Part shown: piece by piece, positions 1 to 9,200 of the stretch
Layout of the letters: every line of letters begins with the position of its first letter
Numbering within the stretch: position 1 is the stretch's first letter
Notes under the pieces: model-generated
What the model was told of the DNA's origin: nothing
Seen by the model: the letters and a program-made list of their open reading frames with translations, nothing else
Databases searched by the model: none
NCBI RefSeq assembly: GCF_048771995.1
Contig: NC_133032.1
Coordinates: forward strand, 30,697,501 to 30,761,500
Reading direction: 5' to 3'
From: Taeniopygia guttata
Taxonomy: Eukaryota > Chordata > Aves > Passeriformes > Estrildidae
DNA length: 64,000 nucleotides
Translations under genes and position numbers: made by a program

Positions 1-839
1 CGCTGTGGAAGGTGTGAGTGGCCGCGGGACCCCCATCTCCAGTGCTGCTCCGTGTGAGCACCAGCACTGCCCTTACCGGAGCCATTCGGCTCCCGCGGCC
101 GTGAGCGCCTGGGCCGGGGCAGCGGGCACCGGCTGCGGCAGAGCCGCCCTCCCTGCGCCGCTTGGCTGCGGCCCCAGCAGTCCAGCAAAACCAGAACTGG
201 GACCGCGGTATTTTTATTTATTTTCTGTAAATTCATTTTTGGATAGCTGCGTCAGTCCTGAAAAAGTGGCTTTTTCTTCCCATCCCTTAAAATCCTTAAA
301 TTTTCCGTCTGCCTCAACACACGTCCCGAAGTGCTCGTTCCCTGCCGGGCAGAAAAAACCAAAACAAAACCAAACAAGAATACCAGAGGAAAAAAAGGCA
401 ACAAACCGAAACCAACCAAATAAACAAGCAAACATCAAAAAGCAGACGAGCAAACATTATACGAGTTCAGCTGTGAGCCGGAGCTGATCTGCTTCGTATT
501 CCGAAAAAAACCCCAAACCCAGTAAAGGAACAAACCAGAGAGAGGTCTCGGCCGTAAGACCAGCTCGTCCCCGGCAGTGCCTCCTGCCTTTATTGCTATT
601 TATTTTTATTAATATTATTATTATTACTGTAATTTTTATTCCTCCAAACCAAAAAGGTTCGATTCCAGGGAGCCTCCACCCGGCTCGCCATCTCCCCGCG
701 CTTACCAACACCGCCGCGGGAGAACAGAAAGCAAAAAAGAAAAAGAAGGGGAAAGCGCACAGATTTGGAAGAGGGGGTGTTTATTATCGCTGAGGCAACA
801 GCAAAGCGGCCGATGACCAAATCCCCGCCGCCCGTGGAG
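1..839. other. Upstream flank, no gene recognised
   Basis: The first 200 bp are GC-rich, followed by an A/T-richer stretch with A-runs and CAAA-type low complexity around 350-450 and a short imperfect (TTA)n run at 611-627. Open frames here are low-complexity and match nothing I recognise. The stretch probably belongs to the EN1 upstream regulatory region, but no specific element can be supported. Confidence 0.4.
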
Positions 840-1227
840 GACACGGCGTGGCTGGAAGTTGTTGTTTACGGGGTGGGAGGGGGCCGAGGAGGAGGGGGGG
901 GGGTCCCGGTTCGCGCGCGTGGGCGCGGCGCGCTGCCCCCGCCCCGTCGCGGCTGCTGCTGCCGCCGCCCGCCCCGTCCCGCCCGGTGCCGTCCGTCCCA
1001 TCCCGCCCGGTGCCGTCCGCCCCGTCCGGTGCCCCGCGGTATTTATGGCGGCGGCCCAGCGGGCGCCCATTGGGCGCGGCGCGGGGTGTCAGCGGCGGCG
1101 GCGCCGCGCCATTGGCCGCCCCCACGTGCGGGGCCACCTCACGTGCTTCCGGTGCGAGTGAAAAAAGTGTGGCTGAGGGATTTTTTAGGGAGAGTTTGGT
1201 GCACGGACCGGCGCTGTCGGAGATTTG

Positions 1228-1266
<39 letters not shown>

Positions 1267-1564
1267 AAGGGAAAAAAAAAAAAAGAATTAAAAAAAGAAC
1301 ACTAAGCGGGCGCGGAAGGCGCAGCACCGGGCTGGCGGGGACGGGCTCCGGCAGCCCGCGGCGTGGGCAGAGCGGAGCGTTGACAGCGGGGCAGCGCGGA
1401 GCCGCCGCGGCGGCGGCGGCAGGGAGATGGGCAGATTGTGACGGGTTTTTGGGGGGCGGGTTTTTTGGGGGGGCCGTGGTGCAGCCGCACACCTTTTTGG
1501 TTTCTTTTTTTTTTTTTGGTTTCTTTTTTTTTTTTTTTTTCTCTTTTGGTGGTGGAAATATAAG
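840..1564 (+). promoter_or_regulatory. EN1: EN1 promoter-proximal CpG island
   Basis: This GC- and CpG-rich stretch lies directly upstream of EN1. It holds two inverted CCAAT boxes (ATTGG at 1069-1073 and 1111-1115) and two CACGTG E-boxes (1123-1128 and 1140-1145) whose starts are 17 bp apart. A TATA-like TATAAG sits at 1559-1564, which would put a start site near 1585-1595. Long T and A runs (1231-1260 and around 1274-1296) and pyrimidine-rich T runs (1504-1540) separate the boxes from the TATA-like site. The true transcription start cannot be decided from sequence; initiation at several CpG-island sites is also possible. Confidence 0.6.
1231..1260 (+). repeat. Poly(T) run of 30 in the EN1 promoter
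   Basis: Thirty T are followed by A-rich sequence (1261-1300), so the site has a T-run facing A-runs and could fold. It separates the CCAAT/E-box cluster from the TATA-like box. Confidence 0.9.
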
Positions 1565-1823
1565 CTGATCGGGAGAAGGGGGAGAGAAGCCCTCCAGTAT
1601 CTCCCAGGTTTTGGATCCATCCGTGAGAGAGAAAAAAATCTCAGCTCCAGCCCAACAAGTGGATTTTAATATTTTTCTTTTTTTAAAATTTTTTTTCTTT
1701 TTTTTTTTTTTTTAATTTTTCCTCCCCCTTTTCCACCCCGCCACCCACCGTCAAAGTGGGGTGGGCGTAAAGTGGGTGGGTGGGGGGGAAAAGAGGCAGC
1801 GATCTCCGTGGCGGGGACTGAGC
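1565..1823 (+). other. EN1: Probable EN1 5' untranslated region
   Basis: Between the TATA-like box and the start codon lies about 260 bp that changes from mixed sequence (1565-1670) to T-rich runs (1675-1725) and then GC-rich sequence. I see no ATG-started frame that would clearly compete with the EN1 start. Assignment as leader rests only on position; the 5' end is inferred. Confidence 0.5.
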
Positions 1824-2502
1824 ATGGAAGAGCCGCCGGAGGGGCACGGCCACCGAGACGCGGCGCCCGGCCCGGCGAGCAGCGGCAGCGGCAGCGATGG
1901 CGAGAGCGTGCCCGTGTCCCCTAGCCCCGCGCCCGCCTCCCCCGCCGCGCCCTGCCCCCTGCCCCTGCCCCGCCGCCGCCACCCGCCGCCACCGCCGCCG
2001 CCCCCGCCGCCGCCGCCCCACCGCACCACCAACTTTTTCATCGACAACATCCTGAGGCCGGACTTCGGCTGCAAGAAGGAGCCGCCCGCACCGGCCGGCG
2101 GCGGAGGAGGAGGAGGCAGCCGGGAGCGGGACGGAGACCGGGGGCAGAGCTCAGGTAGAGAAAACGTCAACCCGCTGCTGGCCCGGCCGCCCAACCCGCC
2201 CGCCCTTCTCTGCCCGGACTCGAACTACCGTCCCGACGGCTCCGCGCCGCCGCCGCCGCCCGCCGCCGCCGCCAAAGCCAGTCCCGCCGCGGCGGCAGCG
2301 GCGGCGGCGGCGTCGGGGGCGGCCAAGCCCCCCGCCGACGGGGGCGAGACTCACCCGGCGAAGTACGGGGAGCACGGCAGCCCCGCCATCCTCCTCATGG
2401 GCTCTAATAATGGAGGACCTGTTATAAAGCCCGACTCGCAACAGCCGCTGGTGTGGCCTGCCTGGGTCTACTGCACTAGGTATTCAGACAGACCGTCCTC
2501 GG
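1824..2502 (+). other. EN1: EN1 coding exon 1 (repressor and PBX-binding regions)
   Basis: This exon encodes residues 1-226 and the first base of Gly227. EH1 is encoded at 2034-2069 and the WPAW hexapeptide begins at 2454. The 5' splice site reads TCG G|GTAAGG, so the intron is in phase 1, the usual place in vertebrate engrailed genes between PSSG and PRTRK. The exon is very GC-rich and full of CCG/CCC and GCG triplet runs, so its linkers are low-complexity and probably length-variable between birds, while EH1 and EH2 are clean. Confidence 0.96.
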
Positions 2503-5447
2503 GTAAGGAACCGCGGCGCATCTGGGAGCTGTTAAATCGTGACAAGGTCGCCCCCCCTCCCTTCTCCTTTCCCTCTTCCCCCTTTGGCTTTGGCTCCCGG
2601 CTTGTTGAGGACCTCGCGTGGGGGGGAGGGCGGCCTGGGTCACCCGGGGCGAGAGGAAACGCGTCCCCCCCCACCGCCACCACCCCTCCTTCCTCCTCTG
2701 AGTCTCCCAAATTTGAATGTGACGCCGAGCCCCGATTCGGCAGCGGTTCGATGCGGAGAGCCGGCGGGAGCGACCCCTTCCCGCGCCCCCGCCCGCCCCG
2801 CCTGCCGCAGCCCCGGGTGTTCCGCAGCGCGGCGGCGCGGGGTGAGAGCCTTGCGAGAAAAAGGCAGCGGGGTCGGCCGCTCCCTTGTTCTCAGGCTTTT
2901 TCTCCCCTTATTTTATTTTATTTTTTTTCCTGGGTGCTGCTGGAGGAGCGAGGGGGCGAAGACCCGAGGCACATGTTGAGCAGCCGCTGGCGGTGCGGGG
3001 GGGGAGGAGGTAGTGTTTTTTGGAGGCGATGGAAAAAGGGCTTTTTCGAAGGTGGCGGAGGGGCTGTTTAGCGGGGCCTCTGCAGCGGGCCAGGCAGACC
3101 CTTAGGCCGCGCATTGCCGCCGGAGCCGGTGCTCCCTGCTGCCGTTCGGGGCCCAGCTCCGGGGTAGGGATATGCCTCTGCCCGAGGTCGTCCCCGTGGG
3201 AGCCGCTGCCTTGGCCCTCCCGGCCCTGTTTTGCCGCCCCTTCTACGTCTTTACATTCCCCAGGTGCCCTCAGGCACCCCTTTATTTATCACCGTTACTT
3301 TTTGGCTTTTATTGCTATATTTTTTTTAAAGAAACGGAGGGCGTGCGGATGGGGTTCCCCCATGCCACCTCCAGCCAGCAGGCAGGGATCGGCGGGCGCG
3401 GCGCGGGGCCGGGGTGGGCTCCCCCGTGCCTGCCCGGGGCCGCTGCAGTGCGCGGGGAAGGCGGCGCTGCCCGGCCCCGGCCCCGGCCCCGCGCCGCACT
3501 GCCCGGCCTGGTGCTCCGAGCCGGCCGTCAGTGCGGCCGAGCCGTCTCCATCCCCCGTTATTGACACGTCCAGCGACTTCAAACTCAGAAAAGCCTCTTT
3601 GATTGACTGGGCTGATTGATGGGGTGATAGAGCTGTCAGACGGCACGGCCTCGCTCCCGGCCGGCCCGGCCGCGGGTGTTGTGTTGCCGATTCCCAGGGC
3701 CACCGAGCGCCCGGCGTTCTGCACTTGCGCCTTCATTTCCTTTCCTCCCCTTTCTTCGGGCAAAGGATATTTTCTGCATGTCCTCCTCTCCGACCCTCTC
3801 TGCTCGCTGCAGCGCGGAGGGGAGAAGGGCGAGGGGAGGCTGGCTGGGCTCGGCCGCTCTCTTTGTTGTGCTCCTAGCTGCCCGCCGGCCCCGACCGCTT
3901 CTCTCGGCTCCGGGGACGAGCGGGCTGCGGCGGTCGGAGGCGCCGGCACCCCGCTGCAAGGTGCCGGGACTCAGTAATTCACTCCCCGCGCCCTCCACCC
4001 CCCGCCGGTCCAGCCCGGGAATATCCCGCTGGGCCCCGTCCCTCTCCCCACCGGGCCTCGTCTCTCTCCCCGCCGACAGCCGCTGCCGAGCCGGGGGGAA
4101 TCCCCCCGTTCTGGGGAAAAGCTGCGCCGGGAGAGGAGCTTTCGGCCTACTCGGCGGCAGGGAGGCCTCGCCGGCTTCGGCTCCGGCTGCTGCTGGCGGG
4201 GGGCTGCGGGCCTGGGACCGCCCGCCGAGCCCGGCAGCTGTCGGGGAATTTTCGTAGATCCCATTCTTCACGGTTCCCTCCCCGCTCCTCTTCCCCGTGG
4301 CCGGGCCAGGCTGGCGGGCAGAGGACCGGGGGTACCCCTCCTCGACTAGGCGCTGTCCTCAGGATGCGCCCCGGGGACCCGGTGGCTTCCCCGGCGAGCT
4401 GTGTTGCACTTCAGCTCTGTCCCCTTTGCGGCCCGGATGCGGAGCAGCGGGGCTCTGCTTGTGGCTGGGCTTCGCGGAGGGAGCTGCGAGCGGGGCCGTA
4501 GGTCCCCGGCAGGGATCGGCTGCCGGAGAGCCCAGGCGACCCGGGCGGTGGTGGCGGGGCTGCGGGGTTGCGGTGGAGATGGGCCCCCCAGGACTGGGCT
4601 GGCTTTGCGGAGAGGGTCGTTGTCCCCCGAAAGGAGACCAGGGCAGCCTTCTGCCAGTCTGCTGCTGGCGGCGGCTCCCCGGTGCCTGGCAGCGGGGCCC
4701 TTTGGTCCTCTGCTGCCCGGCGGAGTTGCTGCCCGGCCGGGAGGCCCCGGTCCCGGGCCGTGCAGGAGAGCGGCTCGGCCCTGCAGGACGGGCGGAGCGG
4801 CGCCCCGACGTGTGCCGGGGCGGGGGGCAAGGGGGCTCCGCTGCCCTCGCCCGCGGGGCCGGCTCGGCGGGGCCGGGGCGGCGGGTGATGCGCGGGCGCG
4901 CTCGGCCCCGGCCTCCCCGTGCCTTCCCCATCCTTCCCTCCGCCGTGCCGGGGCGGCGGTGCCGGGGTTGGGGGCTGGGGGGGGACACACGGAACCAGCA
5001 CAAATTCACCCGTCGGCCATTTTTCCTCGGCCGGCGGGGCGGGGGCGGCGGTCGGTCTGTCGGGCGGGCGGTCGGTCGGTCGGTCGGCGGCGCGGCCCTG
5101 CCCAGCGGCGTGTGTGTGCCCTGCCCGCAGGCCCCCGCACCAGGAAGCTGAAGAAGAAGAAGACGGAGAAGGAGGACAAGCGGCCGCGGACGGCGTTCAC
5201 GGCCGAGCAGCTGCAGCGGCTGAAGGCGGAGTTCCAGGCGAACCGGTACATCACGGAGCAGCGGCGGCAGAGCCTGGCCCAGGAGCTCAGCCTCAACGAG
5301 TCCCAGATCAAGATCTGGTTCCAGAACAAACGGGCCAAAATCAAGAAGGCGACGGGCATTAAGAACGGGCTGGCGCTGCACCTCATGGCCCAGGGACTCT
5401 ACAACCACTCCACCACTACGGTGCAGGACAAAGAGGAGAGCGAGTGA
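1824..5447 (+). CDS. EN1: Engrailed-1 homeobox transcription factor (join 1824-2502, 5131-5447)
   Basis: Two coding exons join in phase to give 331 residues plus a stop, close to the 333 I remember for chicken EN1. The ATG at 1824 has A at -3 and G at +4, and opens [10 protein letters not shown], the avian EN1 start. In order the protein has acidic and Ser/Pro-rich sequence, a 12-Pro run (residues 54-65), EH1 (71-82, core FFIDNIL, which recruits Groucho/TLE co-repressors), Gly-rich and Ala-rich linkers (9 Ala, 155-163), EH2 (211-222, [12 protein letters not shown], binds PBX), basic EH3 (about 224-241), the homeodomain EH4 (242-301, with W48, Q50 and N51 in IKIWFQN) and EH5 to the C-terminus ([19 protein letters not shown]). 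EN1 is a nuclear repressor that binds TAATTA-type sites and patterns midbrain-hindbrain, limb ectoderm and somites. EN2 is excluded by the avian EN1-specific N-terminus. No damage is visible; the gene looks intact. Confidence 0.98.
3560..3645 (+). promoter_or_regulatory. Candidate intronic PBX/MEIS-responsive element
   Basis: Within a GC-rich intron this short stretch drops in GC and contains TGATTGAC (3600-3607), TGATTGAT (3613-3620) and CTGTCA (3633-3638, the reverse of TGACAG). TGATTGAT-like sites bind PBX with HOX or engrailed partners, and TGACAG binds MEIS/PREP. Spacing within 40 bp is typical of composite PBX-MEIS elements. Function and conservation are inferred, not seen. Confidence 0.45.
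5070..5085 (+). repeat. (GGTC)4 microsatellite near splice acceptor
   Basis: Four GGTC units are followed by GGCGGCGC, with two more units at 5050-5057. The run ends 45 bp before exon 2, in the region where the branch point and polypyrimidine tract normally lie, and the acceptor tract itself is short (TGTGTGTGCCCTGCCCGCAG). Confidence 0.8.
5131..5447 (+). other. EN1: EN1 coding exon 2 (homeodomain and EH5)
   Basis: The acceptor CTGCCCGCAG lies just before 5131 and the exon completes Gly227, then [10 protein letters not shown]. The 60-residue homeodomain is encoded at 5175-5354 and followed by 30 residues ending DKEESE before TGA at 5445-5447. The recognition helix carries [18 protein letters not shown], including Gln50 and Asn51, which set TAATTA/TAATTG preference in this class. 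The sequence matches the chicken EN1 C-terminus as I remember it, so this exon is certainly functional coding sequence. Confidence 0.97.
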
Positions 5448-6010
5448 GGCGGGCGGCCCCAGCCCAGCCCTGCGCCGCGGCGCCGGCCCGCCGGCCGGGA
5501 GGCGGACAGGTGCGATTTAAAAGCAGATCTATTGTCTATCCATAGTATAAGGACTCCGATTAAGAAAAAAAAATAAATATGAACACTTAAGAAAAATTAT
5601 CTCTATATAGCCAAACAGCATATGACCTTGTATATATTTAATTTCAGGTAAGAAATATGTGTAGCGATCTCTATTTGCTGGACAGTTTCTCTCTTCCCTT
5701 TTCTCTGTTTCTCCTTTCTTTTGTTCGTTTGTTTGTTTTGTTTGCATTCCTTTTTTTCTTTCCCCCCCCCCTACTGTCCGTTGGTCCTGTTTTACAGTAA
5801 ATGTCGGACTTTTCTCATCTGTCGTTTGATCTTATTTTATTTTTTTTTGTGTGTGTGTGTGAATTTCTGCCTCTCTCTCTTTTTTTTTTCCCGAGGAAAA
5901 AAAATTTCTGATCCACAGACTGCGAGACTGAACCCGCCGCTACAAGCCAAAGATTTTATTATGTTCAGAAATCTGTAGTCTGAAATAAAGTGTAGACTGT
6001 GTTCAGGATC
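5448..6010 (+). other. EN1: EN1 3' untranslated region
   Basis: After the stop, about 60 bp are GC-rich, then the sequence turns abruptly AT-rich. It holds one early AATAAA (5572-5577), a Pumilio-type TGTATATA (5629-5636), T-rich and GTTT-type tracts (5700-5900) and a second AATAAA (5984-5989). The main cleavage site is expected 10-30 bp after 5989. The end at 6010 is an estimate. Confidence 0.65.
5984..5989 (+). promoter_or_regulatory. EN1: EN1 polyadenylation signal AATAAA
   Basis: A canonical AATAAA is followed by GTGTAGACTGTGTTC, a GT-rich downstream element about 5-15 bp further on. Together they make a better poly(A) site than the earlier AATAAA at 5572, which lies in an A-rich run. 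Confidence 0.6.
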
Positions 6011-6399
6011 CAGGCTGGCTGTAATTCTTTATTTTAGTGTATGGATGTCTGCATATATATATATATATATATATACACATAAAAATACAATAAATAAATG
6101 TATATATGCATACACCATACGCTGAGTACATAGTGACATTTTGATGGCATATTTAGGTTTTGCTTTCGATAGATGCAGCAATTTTTAAACTACTCATCCC
6201 TTGTTCAAAACCCTTAGACCTTCGATTTTTAAAAAATTATTTTTAATTTTTCTACCTCTTAAAAAGAATTAATTCTCTTTGGCAATCGCAGTCGTGCTTC
6301 ACCTCCCGTATCTCCCTTTTTAACCAGAAATTAAAACCACCTCGTAATAATGGTGATACAAGTTCCCGCTGAAAAATTGCCTGAAATTGTCAGGATACT
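6011..6399. other. AT-rich spacer after EN1
   Basis: This 390-bp AT-rich stretch contains an (AT)n run and several TAAT-type sites but no gene. It separates the end of EN1 from the next CpG-rich block. Confidence 0.5.
6053..6075 (+). repeat. (AT)n microsatellite
   Basis: About eleven AT units lie about 65 bp after the main EN1 poly(A) signal. They are followed by TATA/CACA-type low complexity. Confidence 0.9.
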
Positions 6400-7518
6400 T
6401 AGGGCTCCGGGATGTGTTGGAAGGATATTTGTCTGACAGCTCCCTGCCTCTCTCCGAGAGGATCTGCTCCCACGCTGTTTCCAGGGGGGACCTCTCCCGA
6501 GGATCGGAGCGGAGCGATCGGCGCTCGGGCCGGGCGCTGCGCCGCCGCTCCCGGGAGCGCTCCCGGTGCCGGTCCCTGCCCTGCGCTCTCTCCTGCGGGG
6601 CCCGGGCTGACATTTGCCGGGTGCGTGGGACGCGCGGGGCGGAGGAGCGGCTGCGGCCCCGCTCCGCTTTTCCGCCCGCCCCGGTTAAAAGCCCGTGCCC
6701 AGTCCCGGGTGGGCTCCCTCCGGGGGACACGGACGGGCCGGACCGGGCTGTGCCCACGGCCTTGGCCTCGAGCCGTCGAGGGCCGCCGGGCCTGAGCCCA
6801 CGCGTGGGGCCGAGCCGAGCCGAGGGCAGGCGACGGGATTCCCCTCCTCACTGACCCTGATGGAACCGGGCACCCAGGCGGGTGGAGAGCCGCCCGTCCC
6901 CCTCGGCGAGGCTGTCTGTGGGCTTTCCTTCTCCTCTTTCTGCTCCTCTCTATCCCTGCCCTAGGCCCGCGGCCGGCAGGGCGAAGAGGAGAAGCGAGCA
7001 GAGCTGGAGCCGGGGGACCCTTTCTCCTGCATCTCCCCAGAGGACGGGGCGATGCCGAGGCCATGCCCAGGTCAGTGGGACCGGGGGGCGGAAGAGGGGA
7101 GCAGCAGCACTCTCGGTCGGCATAGCCTGCAGCTCCCCCCTCCTCGTCCCATCGGAGACATTAGGGGTTTTCCGTCTATTTGAGACTGGGAGCAGTGGGG
7201 ATGATGGCTTCTGCCATTTTCATGCTTTTTAACTTTTCCTGCTTAGAGCTGCTGTTTGCTATCACCGTCCGGGGATGGAGGTGCAGGCTGGGGAGAGAGC
7301 CCCCTGCTCACCGTGCCCGTTGCTGATGGGGCAGGACCCCTCTTACGCCTCATCCCACTCCAACCTACCCCAGCGTATCCCACCCCATCCCCGCCCAGCC
7401 CAGCCCGCCTCTGCCCCTCTGCCCGCCGAGGGCTCTTCTCTCTGCAGGCCGAGGAGCCGGGAATACTCGGAGGGCTTAAATAAATGTTGTACAGCGCCAT
7501 CTAAAGTTGTGCATTTCT

Positions 7519-7538
7519 TTCTCTCTCTCTCTCTCTCT

Positions 7539-7585
<47 letters not shown>
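7519..7585 (+). repeat. (CT)n followed by a 45-T run
   Basis: A CT repeat of about 20 bp runs into 45 uninterrupted T at 7541-7585. This is the longest homopolymer in the window. On the minus strand it would read as a poly(A) tail, but nothing recognisable precedes it. Confidence 0.9.
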
Positions 7586-8269
7586 CCGATGGGATTGGAA
7601 CGTGAACTCAAATCTTCCGCGCTGAGGAAAATAAAGCCGTCCTTCAAAGTGCGAGCTCCACCGCTCGCGGGGAAAGCGGTTGGCGAGAGCCCGGACCGGC
7701 GGGGCAGCTGCAGATTTCGGGGGCAGCATTCAGATTCCCCCCGAGGTTCCCCTTCACTTGCCGCTGTCGGGGGGACACAGAGAGATTGCTCCCCTACTCC
7801 CGCCCGCTTCAGTCTCAGTTCAATCCTCTGCCTTTGCCATGCACGCCGTCTCTCACTCTCTCACTCCCCTGGAGCTGTACGGGCTAAAAATGGCATTTCT
7901 CCTTAAAAATCGAGTAACGATCCTCCCCAAGAGCATTCCCGGGTGGGATGTGGCCCGGACCTGCCGAGGGTAGAGGGCACCGACCCGCTTCGCTTCCCCT
8001 GTCCGCGGGGCACGGGTGATGCTCAGACTGGCTCTCACATGGGTCGAGCAGGGCTGTCGGCCCCATCCCGCTGTCCCCCCCGCCTCCAGAGCCCGGGACC
8101 TGCTGCCTACCTGCAGCTGGGAGCCGGCTCCGGGGTGCTGGGGTTGCCCGAAGGTTTGGGTGCTCCAGAGGAGGGGGAAGATGAAGAAGAGTTTCCTCAG
8201 ACGCGGGTTGTGCAAACTCAGTTGAGCTGGACAAGTCAGGAATAAAGCCGACGAGGGAAATATAGGGCA

Positions 8270-8345
8270 GATTAAAGGAAGCCTAAAGAGGATTATTTAA
8301 ACAAATCAGACTTTTTAATGTAATTACGCTTTTAGGATTTCTCAT
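8270..8345. promoter_or_regulatory. AT-rich homeodomain-site island in the CpG block
   Basis: Inside GC-rich DNA this 75-bp patch is AT-rich and contains GTAATTAC and TTAATG-type homeodomain cores, plus AAACAAAT, a forkhead-like site. Such islands are often conserved enhancers, but no conservation can be seen from one sequence. Confidence 0.3.
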
Positions 8346-8974
8346 GGAGAGCAGCTGAGCGGGCATATTGGTGAATTGGTGCAGGCCAAGGCCAGCGAGG
8401 TCCGGGTCTGTCCTCGCTGGCTCCCCGAGTGACCTTGGTCCCCTGTGGGTGCCGAGGACAAATAGGCCCGCGGGGAGTGGAGGGGGGAGACCTTCACCCG
8501 GGGCTCAGCACCAACCCGAGTTGAGAAATAAGAGCAGAAGGCGCAACATCCTCCCCGTAGGGAAGGGACCAGGTGTGCACGGAGCGGCGGGGGAGGCGAG
8601 GGACACGCACCGGGCCCCGGCCGGGGAGGAATGCTGAGGGCTGGACGGACGGGTGGGACCGGAGAGCCCAAGTCCCAGGATGAGCACCCGCTAGCCCGGG
8701 CGGAAAAGCCCTGGAGGCAAAGTGCTGCCCACCCCTTCCTTCCTGCGTGCCTCGGGGGTCTGTTCCCCCACACCCCGGCTCTCCGGAGGCGGCCGCGCCC
8801 CTGTGGGATGTCAATATCAGTCAACACCCAGCAGACAGCCCCCAGCACCCCCGTCTTCCCTCCGCGGGCGGATTCTCCGTCCAAGGCACCCCTTGAATCG
8901 GGCACAATCGTTCCAGGCCCCCGGCCCTGGCCTGACGACCACCCCCCGGGAGGGCGCGGCCCGGCGGCCTGCTG

Positions 8975-8990
8975 ATTTGCATATGCAAAT
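8975..8990 (+). promoter_or_regulatory. Palindromic POU-factor octamer site
   Basis: The sequence ATTTGCATATGCAAAT is a perfect 16-bp palindrome made of two overlapping octamer motifs (ATTTGCAT and ATGCAAAT). It resembles the MORE type of site bound by POU-domain dimers such as OCT4/OCT6/BRN factors. It sits at the edge between GC-rich flanks. Confidence 0.5.
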
Positions 8991-9104
8991 GAGGCATGGG
9001 GGAGGAGAGGAAGGCCACGCGTGGTCCCCCCCGTCGGTCCCCTCCGGCCGAGGCGCAGATCCCGCTGCCTCCTGTCACGGAACTTGTTCCTTTGTGCCGC
9101 CTTT

Positions 9105-9200
9105 CGAGGAATCAAAGCAGACACGGTTGTGACACGTAGCCCGGAGGGTCAGAGGTCAGATTTCACAATCCCAATTACAATGATTTCTAATGATGTTTAT
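9105..9200 (+). promoter_or_regulatory. Candidate enhancer: TCF/LEF, DR1 nuclear-receptor and homeodomain sites
   Basis: In 90 bp there is ATCAAAG (9111-9117, TCF/LEF), GGGTCA-G-AGGTCA (9146-9158, a DR1 repeat bound by RXR, COUP-TF or HNF4-type receptors) and CCAATTACAATGATT (from about 9171, homeodomain cores). The stretch is lower in GC than its flanks. WNT input to EN1 in brain and limb is known; a link to this element is inference. Confidence 0.4.

Larger units (their letters stand above)
2503..5130 (+). other. EN1: EN1 intron 1
   Basis: This is a single phase-1 intron of 2628 bp with GTAAGG at its 5' end and a CCCGCAG acceptor. It is GC-rich throughout except for short T-rich patches around 2905-2930 and 3290-3330. 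A non-GC-rich island at about 3560-3640 carries clustered PBX and MEIS/PREP-type sites and is listed separately. A (GGTC)4 run at 5070-5085 sits 45 bp before the acceptor. The open frames crossing the intron are GC-driven and are not genes. Confidence 0.9.

Noticed and set aside
784-1137. Open frames on both strands in the EN1 promoter region
   Set aside because: Their composition is Gly/Pro/Arg/Ala-rich from CpG-dense DNA, they overlap each other in several frames, and they show no domain.
2539-5120. Long open frames through the EN1 intron on both strands
   Set aside because: GC-rich DNA has few stop codons. The splice sites, phase and family structure make this an intron, and none of these frames resembles a protein.
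8342-9124. 260-codon minus-strand frame in the downstream CpG block
   Set aside because: Low-complexity Pro/Gly/Arg/Ser composition, no recognisable domain, and other long frames overlap it.
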